A model generated the notes under the pieces. The model did not search any database. It was given only the letters and a program-made list of their open reading frames with translations, and was not told the origin of the DNA. This document shows positions 25,201 through 37,200 of a DNA stretch of 64,000 nucleotides, one piece after another. Each line of letters opens with the position of its first letter. Positions within the stretch are counted from its first letter, which is position 1. Position numbers and translations under genes: made by a program. Source of the DNA: Sabellastarte sp. h YS-2021 (Eukaryota > Annelida > Polychaeta > Sabellida > Sabellidae); contig OZ024928.1 in the NCBI GenBank assembly GCA_964017235.1, positions 84,749,566-84,813,565 of the forward strand, written 5' to 3'.

Positions 25201-28200
25201 CTTAAATATGTTGTTCACCTACTTTTGGGTCAGCTATAACATAGTAAAATTTCAGACCTGTAGCTCATGGCATAGCTGAGTAATAGCTACTTTTAGGTTA
25301 TCACTGTTGAGTAAATCACTTATAACTTGGAAATTATTGCATTTAGAGTATTTTGTTTCAATATGTTATTCACCTATTTTGGGGTCAGCTATAACATAGT
25401 GAAGTTCCAGACCTGTGACTCATTGCATAGCTGAGTAATAGCTACTTTGAAGTTCTCAATGTTGAGTAAATCACTTGTAATTTGAAAACTATTGCATTTA
25501 GAGAATTTCGTATAAATATGTTATTCAGCTACTTTTGGGTCAGCTATAACATAGTAAAATTTCAGACCTGTAGCTCATGGCATAGCTGAGTAATAGCTAC
25601 TTTTAGGTTATCACTGTTGAGTAAATCACTTATAACTTGAAAACTATTGCATTTAGAGTATTTTGTTGCAATATGTTATTCACCTATTTTGGGGTCAGCT
25701 ATAACATAGTGAAGTTCCAGACCTGTGGCTCATTGCATAGCTGAGTAATAGCTACTTTGAAGTTCTCACTGTTGAGTAAATCAGTTGTAATTGGAAAACT
25801 ATTGCCTTTACAGAAATTTGTGCAAATATGTTATTCAGCTACTTTTGGGTCAGCTATAACATAGTGAAATTATAGACCTGTAGCTCATGGCACAACTGAG
25901 CAATAGCTATTCTCAGGCACTGACTGTTTAGTAAATCAGCTATAACTTGAAAAATATTGCATTTGGAGTATTTTGTTAAAATACATTGTTCACCTACTTT
26001 GGGGTTAGCTATAACATAGTGAAATTACAGACCTATAGCTCGTGGCATAGTGGAGCAATAGCTATTTTCAGGTTCTCACTATTGAGTAAATCAGTTGTAA
26101 CTTGAAAACTATTGCATTTACAGTATTTTGCTTAAATATGTTGTTCACCTACTTTTAGGTCAGCTATAACAGTGCAAAAATTCAGACATGTAGCTCATTG
26201 CATAGCTGAGTAATAGTTACTTTGAGGTTCTCACTCTTGAGTAAATCAGTTGTAACTTGAAAATTATTACATTTAGAGTATTTTGTTTAAATATGTTATT
26301 CACATAATTTTTGGTCAGCTATAACATAGTGAAATTGCAGACCTCTATGTCATGGCATAGCTGAGCAATAGCTTCTTTCAGGTTCTCACTGTTGAGTAAA
26401 TCATTGTATCCAACCTGTAGGAAATCATGGGCTGGGAATCTATTAATATGGTCCGATTTGACCTTGGAACCCTCCTTCAAGGTCAAATGAGGATAGCCAA
26501 ACATAAAAGTGCTTATAACTCGCTTATTATTGGTCCTAGAGGTTGGAATGAAAACCAACCTATAGAAAATCATGAGCTGGGAATTTTTTGGTGTGGTCGG
26601 ATTTCACCTTGGACCCCTCCTTCAAGGTCAAATGAGGATAGCCAAACTTAAAAGTGCTTATAACTCACTTATTATTGGTCCTAGAGGTTTCGAATGGAAA
26701 ACCAACCTATAGAAAATCATGGGCTGGGAATCTTTTGGTGTGGTCGGATTTGACCTTAGACCCCTCCTTCCAGGTCAAACGAAGATAGCCAAACTTAAAG
26801 TGCTTATAACTCGCGTATTATTGGTCCTGGAGGTTTGGGATGGTAAACCAACATATAGGAAATCATGGGCTGGGATTCTTTTGGTGTGGTCAGATTTGAC
26901 CTGGGACCCCTCCTTCAAGGTCAATTGAGGATAGCCAAACTTACAATTGCTTAGAACTCGCTTATTATTGGTCCTACAAGTTTGGGATGGTAAACAAGCT
27001 ACAGGAAATCATGGGCTGGGAGTTTTTTTGTGTGGTCGGATTTGACCTTGGACCCCCTCCTTCAAGGTCAAACAAGGATAGCCAAACTTAAAAAGTGCCT
27101 ATGACTCACTTATTATTGGTCCGAGAGGTTTGGGATGGTAAACCATCCTAAATTCTTTGGCTGGGAATCTTTTGGTATGGTCAGATTTGACCTTTGGACC
27201 CCTTCTTCATGGTCGAACGAGGATATTGCATTTATAGTATTTCTTTAAATATTTTTAACCTACTTTTTACACTTAAACAATTACCTTGTTACTTTATTTC
27301 ATAATACCATTTGCAGGGCACAACTTTTTTGTCCTTTTCTTCTGTCAGCTTCGGAATATCTTTCGAACATGCTGTTCAGTTACCATTTACTGTATTTCTG
27401 TACAGCCCTTTCCCTGATAATTATGCTTTCCTCTCATTATCACCATCACAAATCAAAAACATTCAGTCAGCTGACACAGTGCCCGTTCACGGGCACTCTC
27501 CTCTTGTTATTTAATGGTAGTATTATGACCTCAAATTTACATCTGGTATTGTAAAGGTTAATAAATTCCCATGGCTGTAAATTACTTGTGTTTTTAGCCA
27601 TACTAGAAGCTTCCAAAGAACTGTTAAAAAGCCGCAGGTTAAAACGTTTGTTGGAACTGGTGTTGGCTTTCGGGAATTTTATGAACCGAGGACAGAGAGG
27701 AAATGCCTTTGGCTTTAAAATCAGCAGTCTGAACAAGATCGCTGACACCAAGTCCAGTATTAGTAGGAGGGTCACTTTGTTGCATTTCATCATAGAAGTC
27801 ATGGAAAAACAGGTAAAATATAGAGTATGTTTGTGCACAGTAGGTAGTGTACAACCAGTCAAATTTAGATACTAAAACAACTGATAACATCAGAATATTT
27901 AAGGTATAAGTGAGAGTTAGTGGTAACTAGTACCAAATCTTAATTGATTTATGTTTTCAAAGCATTTATAGTTTACAATGTTGCGGTATTCTGTGTAAAT
28001 AATGATCAGTTTTGTTGTCATTGTAGTTTCCAGATTTATTAAAGATCGAGAGAGATTTGCCACATGTCAGACAGGCATCAAAAGTCAAGTAAGTTTTACT
28101 TAAGTTTAATTTTTATTGAGTACTTAATGCCTTTCACACTTTTAAGAGCATAAAACATTCTTGCAAAACCTAGAAAGATGCTTTTGGCCAGCCGTATGAC

Positions 28201-31200
28201 AGTACAAAATTATTTTTAGGACTAATAACCCCAAAGGACTGGTTCTTGTGTCCAGTTTTTGTGAAGTGTGACCCAAGGTATTTGCACTTAACAGAGTCTA
28301 TTGACGAAATGTCAGTTGTAGGTTTACATCCCAAGCTATTGTTGCTATGCTTTCATACTCCTGGATGAAGAGGAACATGTGCAGACAGAGGATAAAAACC
28401 CCAGAACTTTTCTTCCCATGCCAAAAACCCTTCTCTCTTGGCAATCTAGATTATCTCCGATCACTGTATGAATAAAATTAAATTCTGTAAATAAAGTCTT
28501 TCCAAAACATTAATTGTTTTCGTACAATAATTGAGTAGGTGTTTAATACCTGGTGGAAGTTGCATTCGTATTTTAGTTCTCAGTCCTGTAGTATGGAGCA
28601 ATTCACTGACAGATGCAATTTAGTCAGGGAGACTATAAAATATAATAATTGCAGTGGCAATAATTACAGTCCATGTGTTAAGGACCAGGGGCTGTATTCA
28701 CAAACAGTACAAACAATACTTACACCATTCCTAGCTTAGATTTTAAGTATTACTTAGATTTCAAGTAAGAAATTACCAAAAACATTTGTAACTGTTGTTT
28801 GATGAATACCAATTCTAACAAAGCCAAAGTGAAAAACCTTAACTTGGTTAGATCTAAGGTTACCTTATCTGAATATTGTTCATGAATATGGTGCCAGGTC
28901 TTAATTTAAACCTGGGTAATATTTTAGAAATTAGCTTTTGTTGAACAAAATCAATATAAGTACAAATTACTGTAATGGGAAAACTTTGACATTGTGCTTG
29001 GATGCCATTAACAGGATGGGTTGATGGACTCGGCTTATCAAGGCATTAGATTTCATGAAAATGTATCTTTTCTTTTGTTTAGTTTAACAGATTTGGAAGC
29101 AGACATAAATTTGTTGAGAAAGGGTCTTAAAGACATTGAAAAGGTAAGTTGTACCATACTCCTACCAAACCAACATCTCTGTATTCAAGACTTGCAGTAC
29201 AAATTTTATATTTAAATATCAACTATAGGCCATATTTTCTCGAAATAGTGGGAGGTACATTATCGACTCAAGGCTCTGTTTCTTGAAATAGGGGAAAATG
29301 TGGATTGGGCCATTTTAGATTTTTTTTTTTAATCAACCTCAGGCCATATTTTCTTGAAATAGGAGGAAATACAGGCGGGGACATATTTTCAGATTTTATT
29401 ATTTAATCAAGGCCATATTTTGTCAAAATAGTGGGAAACGCAATATGGGACATATTTGCTTGTGTATTTCGGTGAAAGTGCCTCATAAAATATTGATTAA
29501 AAAGAAGATATTTAAAGTAAAACATCCATCTTTAGATAAACATGAAGATATTATTTCACTCATGAAGATGAATGATAGAATACTCCTGCTATCCACTCGT
29601 ATTGTCATCATCATTTTTAATGGGTGTGAATCTAGTGGAAATTTTGAGAGGATGAAAATCTATGGTGGCATTATAGCACTAACAAAAGAAAAACTAACAT
29701 TCTTTCACAGAGATCAAAGCTTTTTCAGCATTATAAAATATATTTATGTTTTAGACAATGGATATATTAACATCATGTAATTTATTTAAAAACCAAGCTA
29801 TTTTCAAATTAACAGCGATGTATCTCTTTGGTGCTTTTCTATTTCCTTTGCCAAAGGGTTTTTTTTTATGTTGAATTTTTTTCTGATATCTGGAAACAAA
29901 CCAGAGAATACAAAACATTAAGAGTTTTATATTGCTTGATCCCCAGACTTAACATTTTGCAATAATGTTTATACTATTCAAATCATTTCAGGAACTGGAT
30001 TATCAGAGAAGGAATGGGCTCAGTACATCACCAAATGACAAGTTTGTCACAGTGATGGGGGGTTTTGTGTCTGTAGCAACATACAACTTTCAGGAACTAG
30101 AGGAACAAGTGCAAGAGGCCAGGGAAAATGTATGTGTTTGACAACTGATAGGCGAAAGTTTTATGTAACTACATATATAATGTAAAATGGATAAATAGAA
30201 GTGATAAGGTAAAGGTATATATTTAATCAAACTGATAGATAGGAAAGTGGTTTACATAGATGAATTAAATATTAAAGTCTTGTGTATAAAATGTTAAAGT
30301 AAAGGAAACAAATGCTTGTTCAGTTTATTGGTTTTGTGTAGAACTGTCAAGAATCAGTACATATAACAAATTAAATTGGGCATTTGTGTAAAAATATTTG
30401 AGTCTTGTGTGAATCTATGAAGTGGACAAAAGAAAAAGAGCTCGTTTAGTTTATTGATTCTATGTGATGAAGGTATTAGTATTAGGCATAGGAACAGGTT
30501 ACAGGATACCTGATAAACACTAGATCGGGAAATTGTGTGAATATGAAACATTTAAGAACATAGTAAGAATGTTTTGTTGGTGAAGAATTCATCCTGATAA
30601 CTAAATATGATCTTTATGTATGTTCTGATGTGAAGTGTGACTCAACTTTTATAAAATAGGACACTATTAGATGCAGGTGAATCCTTAGACCATCTTGTGT
30701 TAAATGGGTCTTCATCGGACCTCTTTCCTGTGCTACTCAGGTATATGATTAATGAAACTGTTATAAGAATTTATTCAGAATGTTTATGTTAAAAATTTGA
30801 CCCACTGTCTTGGAGACGTTTCTCAGATAAAAGTATGCTGTAATTAGCAGTAAAAATTTTGTTAAACATGACTTTTTATTGCGTAAAATAGCCTTACCTT
30901 ATCCTCACAAATGCTTACTTGGTTTTGTGGAGGCAAAACGCGGCGACCAACAAGAATATTTAAAAATTATTCTTGTTCGAGAGGTGAACCCCGTAGTTAG
31001 TGATAGGTGCGCATGCGCACAACACATTGTCGGTTGGACTTTGTCGAGAGATCCTCATTCAATTTTTGGTCGTCGAGGAGGCAACACGTGAAGCTTTTTC
31101 AACTCTGCCCATTTCCTAGACGGCAGATGCGTTCTTTTAGAATTCATAGAGTTCGTGCTAAGAAGAAAGAAGTTTAAGACTTCCTATTCTACAGATCTGA

Positions 31201-34200
31201 ACTACAATATTTCATGCTGAGGGTTGAGTAATCCATGACAGCATTCTTAGATCCCCCTTGGCTGTATAACAGTCTTTGGTAGAGGATCTACTACAGAAGA
31301 TTCTTCAATTTGTTAGTTCAAGCTACCTGCCTCTTCATTTATGAGGGATCTCCAACAGAAGTCTTTCAACTGGCCACATTTTCCTGAAAATGGCAGCATT
31401 AAGAGGCCTGCTGCGATTGAAAAACAGCTAGCAGTAGAAGATCTACTAGAGTTTGCTTTTCCAACGCCAGATGACATTTAGATTTGATAGCTGGTCAGAT
31501 TAGAATTCGTTTTCTGGAGTTAATAATTAAACCTCCAGAAAGCTAGTAGCCTCTCCACTTGGTAGGCACACAGAGGGTGACCCTTCATCTTGGAATAAAA
31601 GATATACTTCAGATCGTCCAATGGCAAATTCCTTTCTTGAAGTCCTGGTGGATTTTTATGAAAAAATGCAGCAGTAACCTTTCATTGTCTACAGGTCCTT
31701 TCCTCTTTGAGAAGCACAGATTGCTTGCTTAGTGTGAACTTCAATAGTACTGTATCATACCAGCAGTTAGCAGATTTCCTGTAGCCTGAAAAACAGTCAG
31801 TCCTACAAGATCTACTTCAGAAGTTTATCAAGTTTGCTTTCAACATTATATAACAAACCAGGCATCAAGATGGTTAATTTCCTCCATTGCCTTGTCTTTA
31901 ATCTACAACTGGCTGGTGGACCATTTATTACTTCATGATAGAGAAGATAATACATAAGCTTCCCACCAATATTCTCAATGAAATAGGGGATTCTGGTGTA
32001 GTAGAAGAAATACCTATAAATAGCTGGTTTAAGTGAAAATATTATTGCCATCTCAGAGTTGTGCAGTTTTTGAATGGGTACTATGTAGCCCTCCAATCGA
32101 AACTCCCCTTTCATGTGGCTCTACTGCAGGTGCTACAGACAGGAAAACAATCCGCCATGTTGCTGAAAATATTGTATTGCATTTAACATGTTTATTTTCA
32201 CACAATTTCTTCTGAAAAAGACTACAAGTCATAGGAATTTCTTAGTAAAATAGATTCCTCTATCATATCTGACACAATGCTGCTTGTTTTAGATGGAAAC
32301 ATTTGCTTTCTTCAAGACATGGATCGTTGGTGTGTTGTGTGCTGTATTAATATAAAGTACGGATAGCCTATACAAGAAGTTTAGTCTATTCAAGGAAGTT
32401 AATCAGCATTGGGCAAGGTTAGTGCGTGGATTGATGGCCATTCCTGTCATTTTCTTTGCATCTTACAATATCATTGGCCAGTGAGGATCTCTTGCATACG
32501 TCTCCAAGCTCTGAAATGGAAATTTATAGAGAAACACGGTCACAAAAGGTTAATGACCAGTTTCAACAGATACCAAATACAAGGGTTGTGCAAATCTTGA
32601 GAAGGTTTATCGAATAATATTCCAGTCGAATCCGCCCATGTCTGTACATCCCATAATTTAAAGCGGTTACAGACAGGAAAAACATGGCTACCTAAGAGTG
32701 TCGCAAATGCTTCAAAAAGGCACAATTTACTACCTCAAGGATTGCACAACTCCAGGTTTTACAGCAGATTATTTCTTGTACCAGAACCTGGCAATAAATG
32801 GCGCCTGTGATAGATCTCAGTGTCCTGGACAAATTCCTGTTAGTTCCAAATTTTAAAATGGGGACAGCAGTGATATTCGGAAACTCGGTCATAAAAGGAG
32901 AATGGCTAGTTTCGATAGACGTGAAAGATGCGTTCTTTCACGTGCGCATACACCCAGATTCATAACATTGGCTATGTTTCCATGTAGACAAACAAACGTA
33001 TCACCTCAAAGTACTGCCATTGCGGTTGGCGACTGCACCCTTATAGTTCACGCGGATTGTAAAAGAAGCAAAGCTCATTCGTCAGTCTCGCGGAATTTGA
33101 GTTCACCAATACCTGGACGACTGGTTGTTAAGAGCAAATACCAGACACCAGTGTCAGCTCCAGACAAAAGAACTCGTCCATACGATTCAAGAACTGGGCT
33201 TTGTGATAATTTTAGAAAAATCAGAGCTCGAAACTACAATCGACTTTCTGGGTTTCCATTTCGAGTTGATACAGGGAAAAGTCTTTCCAACCGAAAATAA
33301 GTTGAAAATTCTAGAAAATCTGTTCAGGACATGGAGATCGCATCACAAACAACCCCGAGGTTGCTTATGTCCCTGATGGGTGTACTAGCATCCCTAGAAA
33401 AGACAATACCAATGGGTCGGTTACATATGCGCCCTTTCCAGTGGTACCTAAAAACAAACTGGCAGTATCCCCAGTCACTAGACCTGAAGATTCCTGTTTC
33501 AAACTTTCTGAAAAGTCATCTTCAGTGATGGAAGATATAAAAAATCTAAAAAATGGGTTATCCTTTTCATCCACAGGAACACAATACCCTTATTTTCACA
33601 AGTGCATCAAATCAAGGTTGGGGAGCTCATTTAGAAAACATGACAGTCAGTGGCAATTGGACAGATCAAGAAAATTGCTTCATATCAATGTCCTAGAGTT
33701 AAAGGCAGTGTTTCTGCCCTTAAAAGAGCTTTCAAAACAAAATGCTAGACAAAAGGGTTCTGATAGCAACAGACAATGCTACTGTAGTCAGTTATTTGAG
33801 CAAACAAGAGGGAACACACTCTTGGGATAGGTGTCTCCTGGTTTGGCGCATCTTGGCCTACTGCAATCCTCGAAACATACTCATAAGAGCCAGACACATT
33901 CAGGGTTGCCTCATTGTCATAGCCGACAGTCTCTCCAGGAAAGACAAAATAATTCAGACAGAATGGTCTCTTCATCCTCAAATATTCAGTCTAATTTGCA
34001 AGTTTGGCACAAACCAATGGTGGACATGTTTGCCACCAAATTGAATCACAAACTACCAATCTATGTCTCACCAGTCCCAGATGCAAATGCTATGAACATA
34101 GATGCATTGAACATCTCCTGGGAGTGTCTGGACGGCTATGCCTTTTGTCCTGTAGCACTCATACCAAAAGTCATACAGAAGATGAACACCTACAGGTGCA

Positions 34201-37200
34201 AGATGATAGTAGTAGCACCAGGGTGGCCCGGAATGCATTGGTTTTGGGATCTAGTGAATCTGTCAACCAAGCTCCCATTACAACTTCCTCATTGGCCTCA
34301 TCTGCTAAAAACAACCTTTCAGTCAGAAGTTCCATCAGAATCTCATGTATCTGAATCCTCATGTTTGGCACCTAGACACCACTCAGAATCACTTGAATCA
34401 TTCTCTGAGCAGGTGGCAGATCGAATTAAGGCACCTCAAAGACCCTCATCTAGAAGATTATATGAGTCAAGGTGGTCCATTTTTGAACTCTGGTGCTAAC
34501 AGAATAAGGTGGTCAGCGCAGAGCCTTCTATCTCAGACATAGCAGAATTTTTTAACCATCTGTTTACTGTCAAAAATTTGAAGCCGGCACACAATTGCTG
34601 GCTACAGAACTGCAATTTCTGACCATTTAGGACCTTTTGGTCTGGAAGTGGGCAAGAGCATACACTTGAATAGACTTCTTGCAAGCTTTTACAGGGACAA
34701 ACCTTTTCTCAATAGAGGTATTCCCTCTTGGGACCTATCTTTGGTTCTTATGTCTTTGACTAAGGCTCCTTTTGAACCTTTGAAGGATGCAAGTCATAAG
34801 ATTTTGACTTTCAAGACTGTTTCCCTGATGGCTTTGGCAGCTGGCAAAAGAAGGGGGGAGGTGCACGCTTGGACATTCTCTTCCCTCAGGCATAAACCTC
34901 ACTGGAAGGAGGTCACTATTTCTCCTTCTCCTGCCTTCTTATCAAACAATCAGTTGGCTTCTGATTGCCAGATTCGCTAAAACCAGTGGTCATTCCAGCT
35001 CTTAAACCTTTTTTGAGCTCAGACTTGACTGAGGATATGACTTTATACCCTGTCAGAGCACTTAGATACTATCTAGACAGAACTAGTGCTTTAAGGAAGG
35101 GAAGAATCTCTTGTTTATATCCTTTAAGGAAGCCTTTGACAGAGATTTCATGATATCTGCTATCTCTTCTTGAATCATACAGACTGTCTTATTGGCTTAT
35201 CAGTCATCCAATTTTGATACACAGGACCTACAGGTTAAGGCCCATGATGTTAGGTCCATGTCTGCTTCTTTAGTATTCACGGATGAGTGTCTCTAGAGCA
35301 GATTTTAGGCTCCTGCCATTGGAAGAGCCACAACAAGTTTTCTACCTTTTAAGCTATGTGTCTTGGCAGTCCACAGACCAAACAGATTACAATTAGCCCC
35401 AGTGGTTTCGGCTCAGCATGTGGTTGGCTTTGAGTATGTTCTTGAGTATTTCATATGGCTTACATACTTTACTCTTCCTTCCATACCAGTATCTTGTATG
35501 GACATATGTCTTCTTCTGTGGCAGATGGCCTCATGACTGTATTTTGTAAAACACAGAAGCCAGCTTGGGGTGCCTTCTTGCTGGATTACAGCTCCCAGCT
35601 CGAGGGACCGAGGAAGCCATTTCCCACCACACAGTTATGGGTGATGGTTTAGATATAGGACAACTTTATGCTACTTTGGGCAGGTGTCAACTACAACAGT
35701 ACATCATGAATATTCATGAGATTAGCTATCATTACTTATCTTTACAGATATTTTACAGTAATGGAAAATTCTGTTGTAGCATACTTAACCTTATCTTATC
35801 CTCTCCATCAAATGCTTTCATGGTGAACCCCATAATCTATAAACAGGGAGGTTGCAAAACAAACCCCTCCTCCTGTTATGGTTGGAATCAAGCATTTGTG
35901 AGGATAAGGTAAGGCTATTTTACGCAATAAAATGTAACAAATTTTATTGTAATTTAACTTTTTGTAAGTTAAATACTTACCTTATCCTCACAAGGACAGA
36001 CCCACCCTTCCTCCCCTCACAAGTTTGTTTTCATAGGGGACCAAAAATTAAATGAGGATCTCTCGACAAAGTCCAACCGACAATGTGTTGTGCGCATGCG
36101 CACCTATCACTAACTACGGGGTTCACCTCTCGAACAAGAATAATTTTTAAATATTCTTGTTGGTCGCCGCGTTTTGCCTCCACAAAACCAAGTAAGCATT
36201 TGTGAGGATAAGGTAAGTATTTAACTTACAAAAAGTTAAATTACAATAAAATTTGTTACAGTTTACCCTTTTGTCTCTGTGAATTCACAATAAACTCCTT
36301 TTTTCAGTTTGAGAAGGCCACAAAGCTGTTTTGTGAGGACCCTCAAAAAACAGCCACTGAGGAGTTTTTCGGGGTGTTTGACGACTTTCTAGGTTCATTT
36401 ACTGATGCTCAGCTTGACCTAGAAAAGTTCCGCAGAGAAAAGGAACAGGAAGAAAAGAGGGCCAAAGCTGAGGCTCAGGTAGAATCTTTTATCACGTCTC
36501 TAAATGTAATGTTACCTTTAAAGATGAAAGAATAATAACAATAATCACATACAGCACAAGAAATGTGGCTTTTGTTACTGTGTCTATAATTTGCCTGAGA
36601 GAAAACACAGTATATCCTTGACTTGTTGGAAATTCTTTGAACTGCTGTAATTTTTATACTCGATAAGGACTTTGATCTCCCTGGCGCACAGTTGCCTCAG
36701 GTTTAGTGTTGAAGATGGTAAACCGGAAACCTATTTGCCGACCAAAAGACACTGATCTGGTTATGTTTTTTTTTCTTTTAACCATAACCAGTTTCTTCTC
36801 ATATTCATTATCTTACCTTAAGTTTACCAAAATATTCAACTACAACAAATTTTTCGTAGTATTTTATAATATTCTATCAATATATCACACATTTTGTCCT
36901 CGAAAGTCTTCAAAGAGCACATCATGGTTCATACTTCTATGTGACCTATAGCTCACATACACATTTGAAAACTTACGTCTTCGCATTTAATAAATCGAAC
37001 GCACCTAGTTTTTCGCCAGATTTTCACTCTTGGTAACCGGTTCTAAAATTCACATTCAACCACAACACCCCTGAGGTTGAATCTAAATGTTCCATCTTGT
37101 GATTTTGTATCCCCACAGATGAAGGCAGAAAAAGAGAAGAGAGCGGCCAAGCTGCAGATCAATGGAAGAAGCAGCTCTAAGAACTCCACCCAGAGTGTAA

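Larger units (their letters stand above)
30874..36260 (+). mobile_element. DIRS-like retroelement 3 with near-identical ends but decayed interior
   Basis: About 5.39 kb in the DAAM intron 30130-36307. Inverted terminal repeats, an internal complementary region and recognisable RT, RNase H and recombinase parts are in DIRS order. It starts with the same TTTTATTGCGT as element 1, so the two belong to related lineages. The interior is clearly broken, with more than ten breaks by my reading and an eroded gag-like part. The terminal repeats differ at only one site over about 178 bp, implying recent movement. Confidence 0.9.

Noticed and set aside
29445-29780. 111-residue open frame in a DAAM intron
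   Set aside because: AT-rich composition, no recognisable domain, no splice or promoter context; likely chance.
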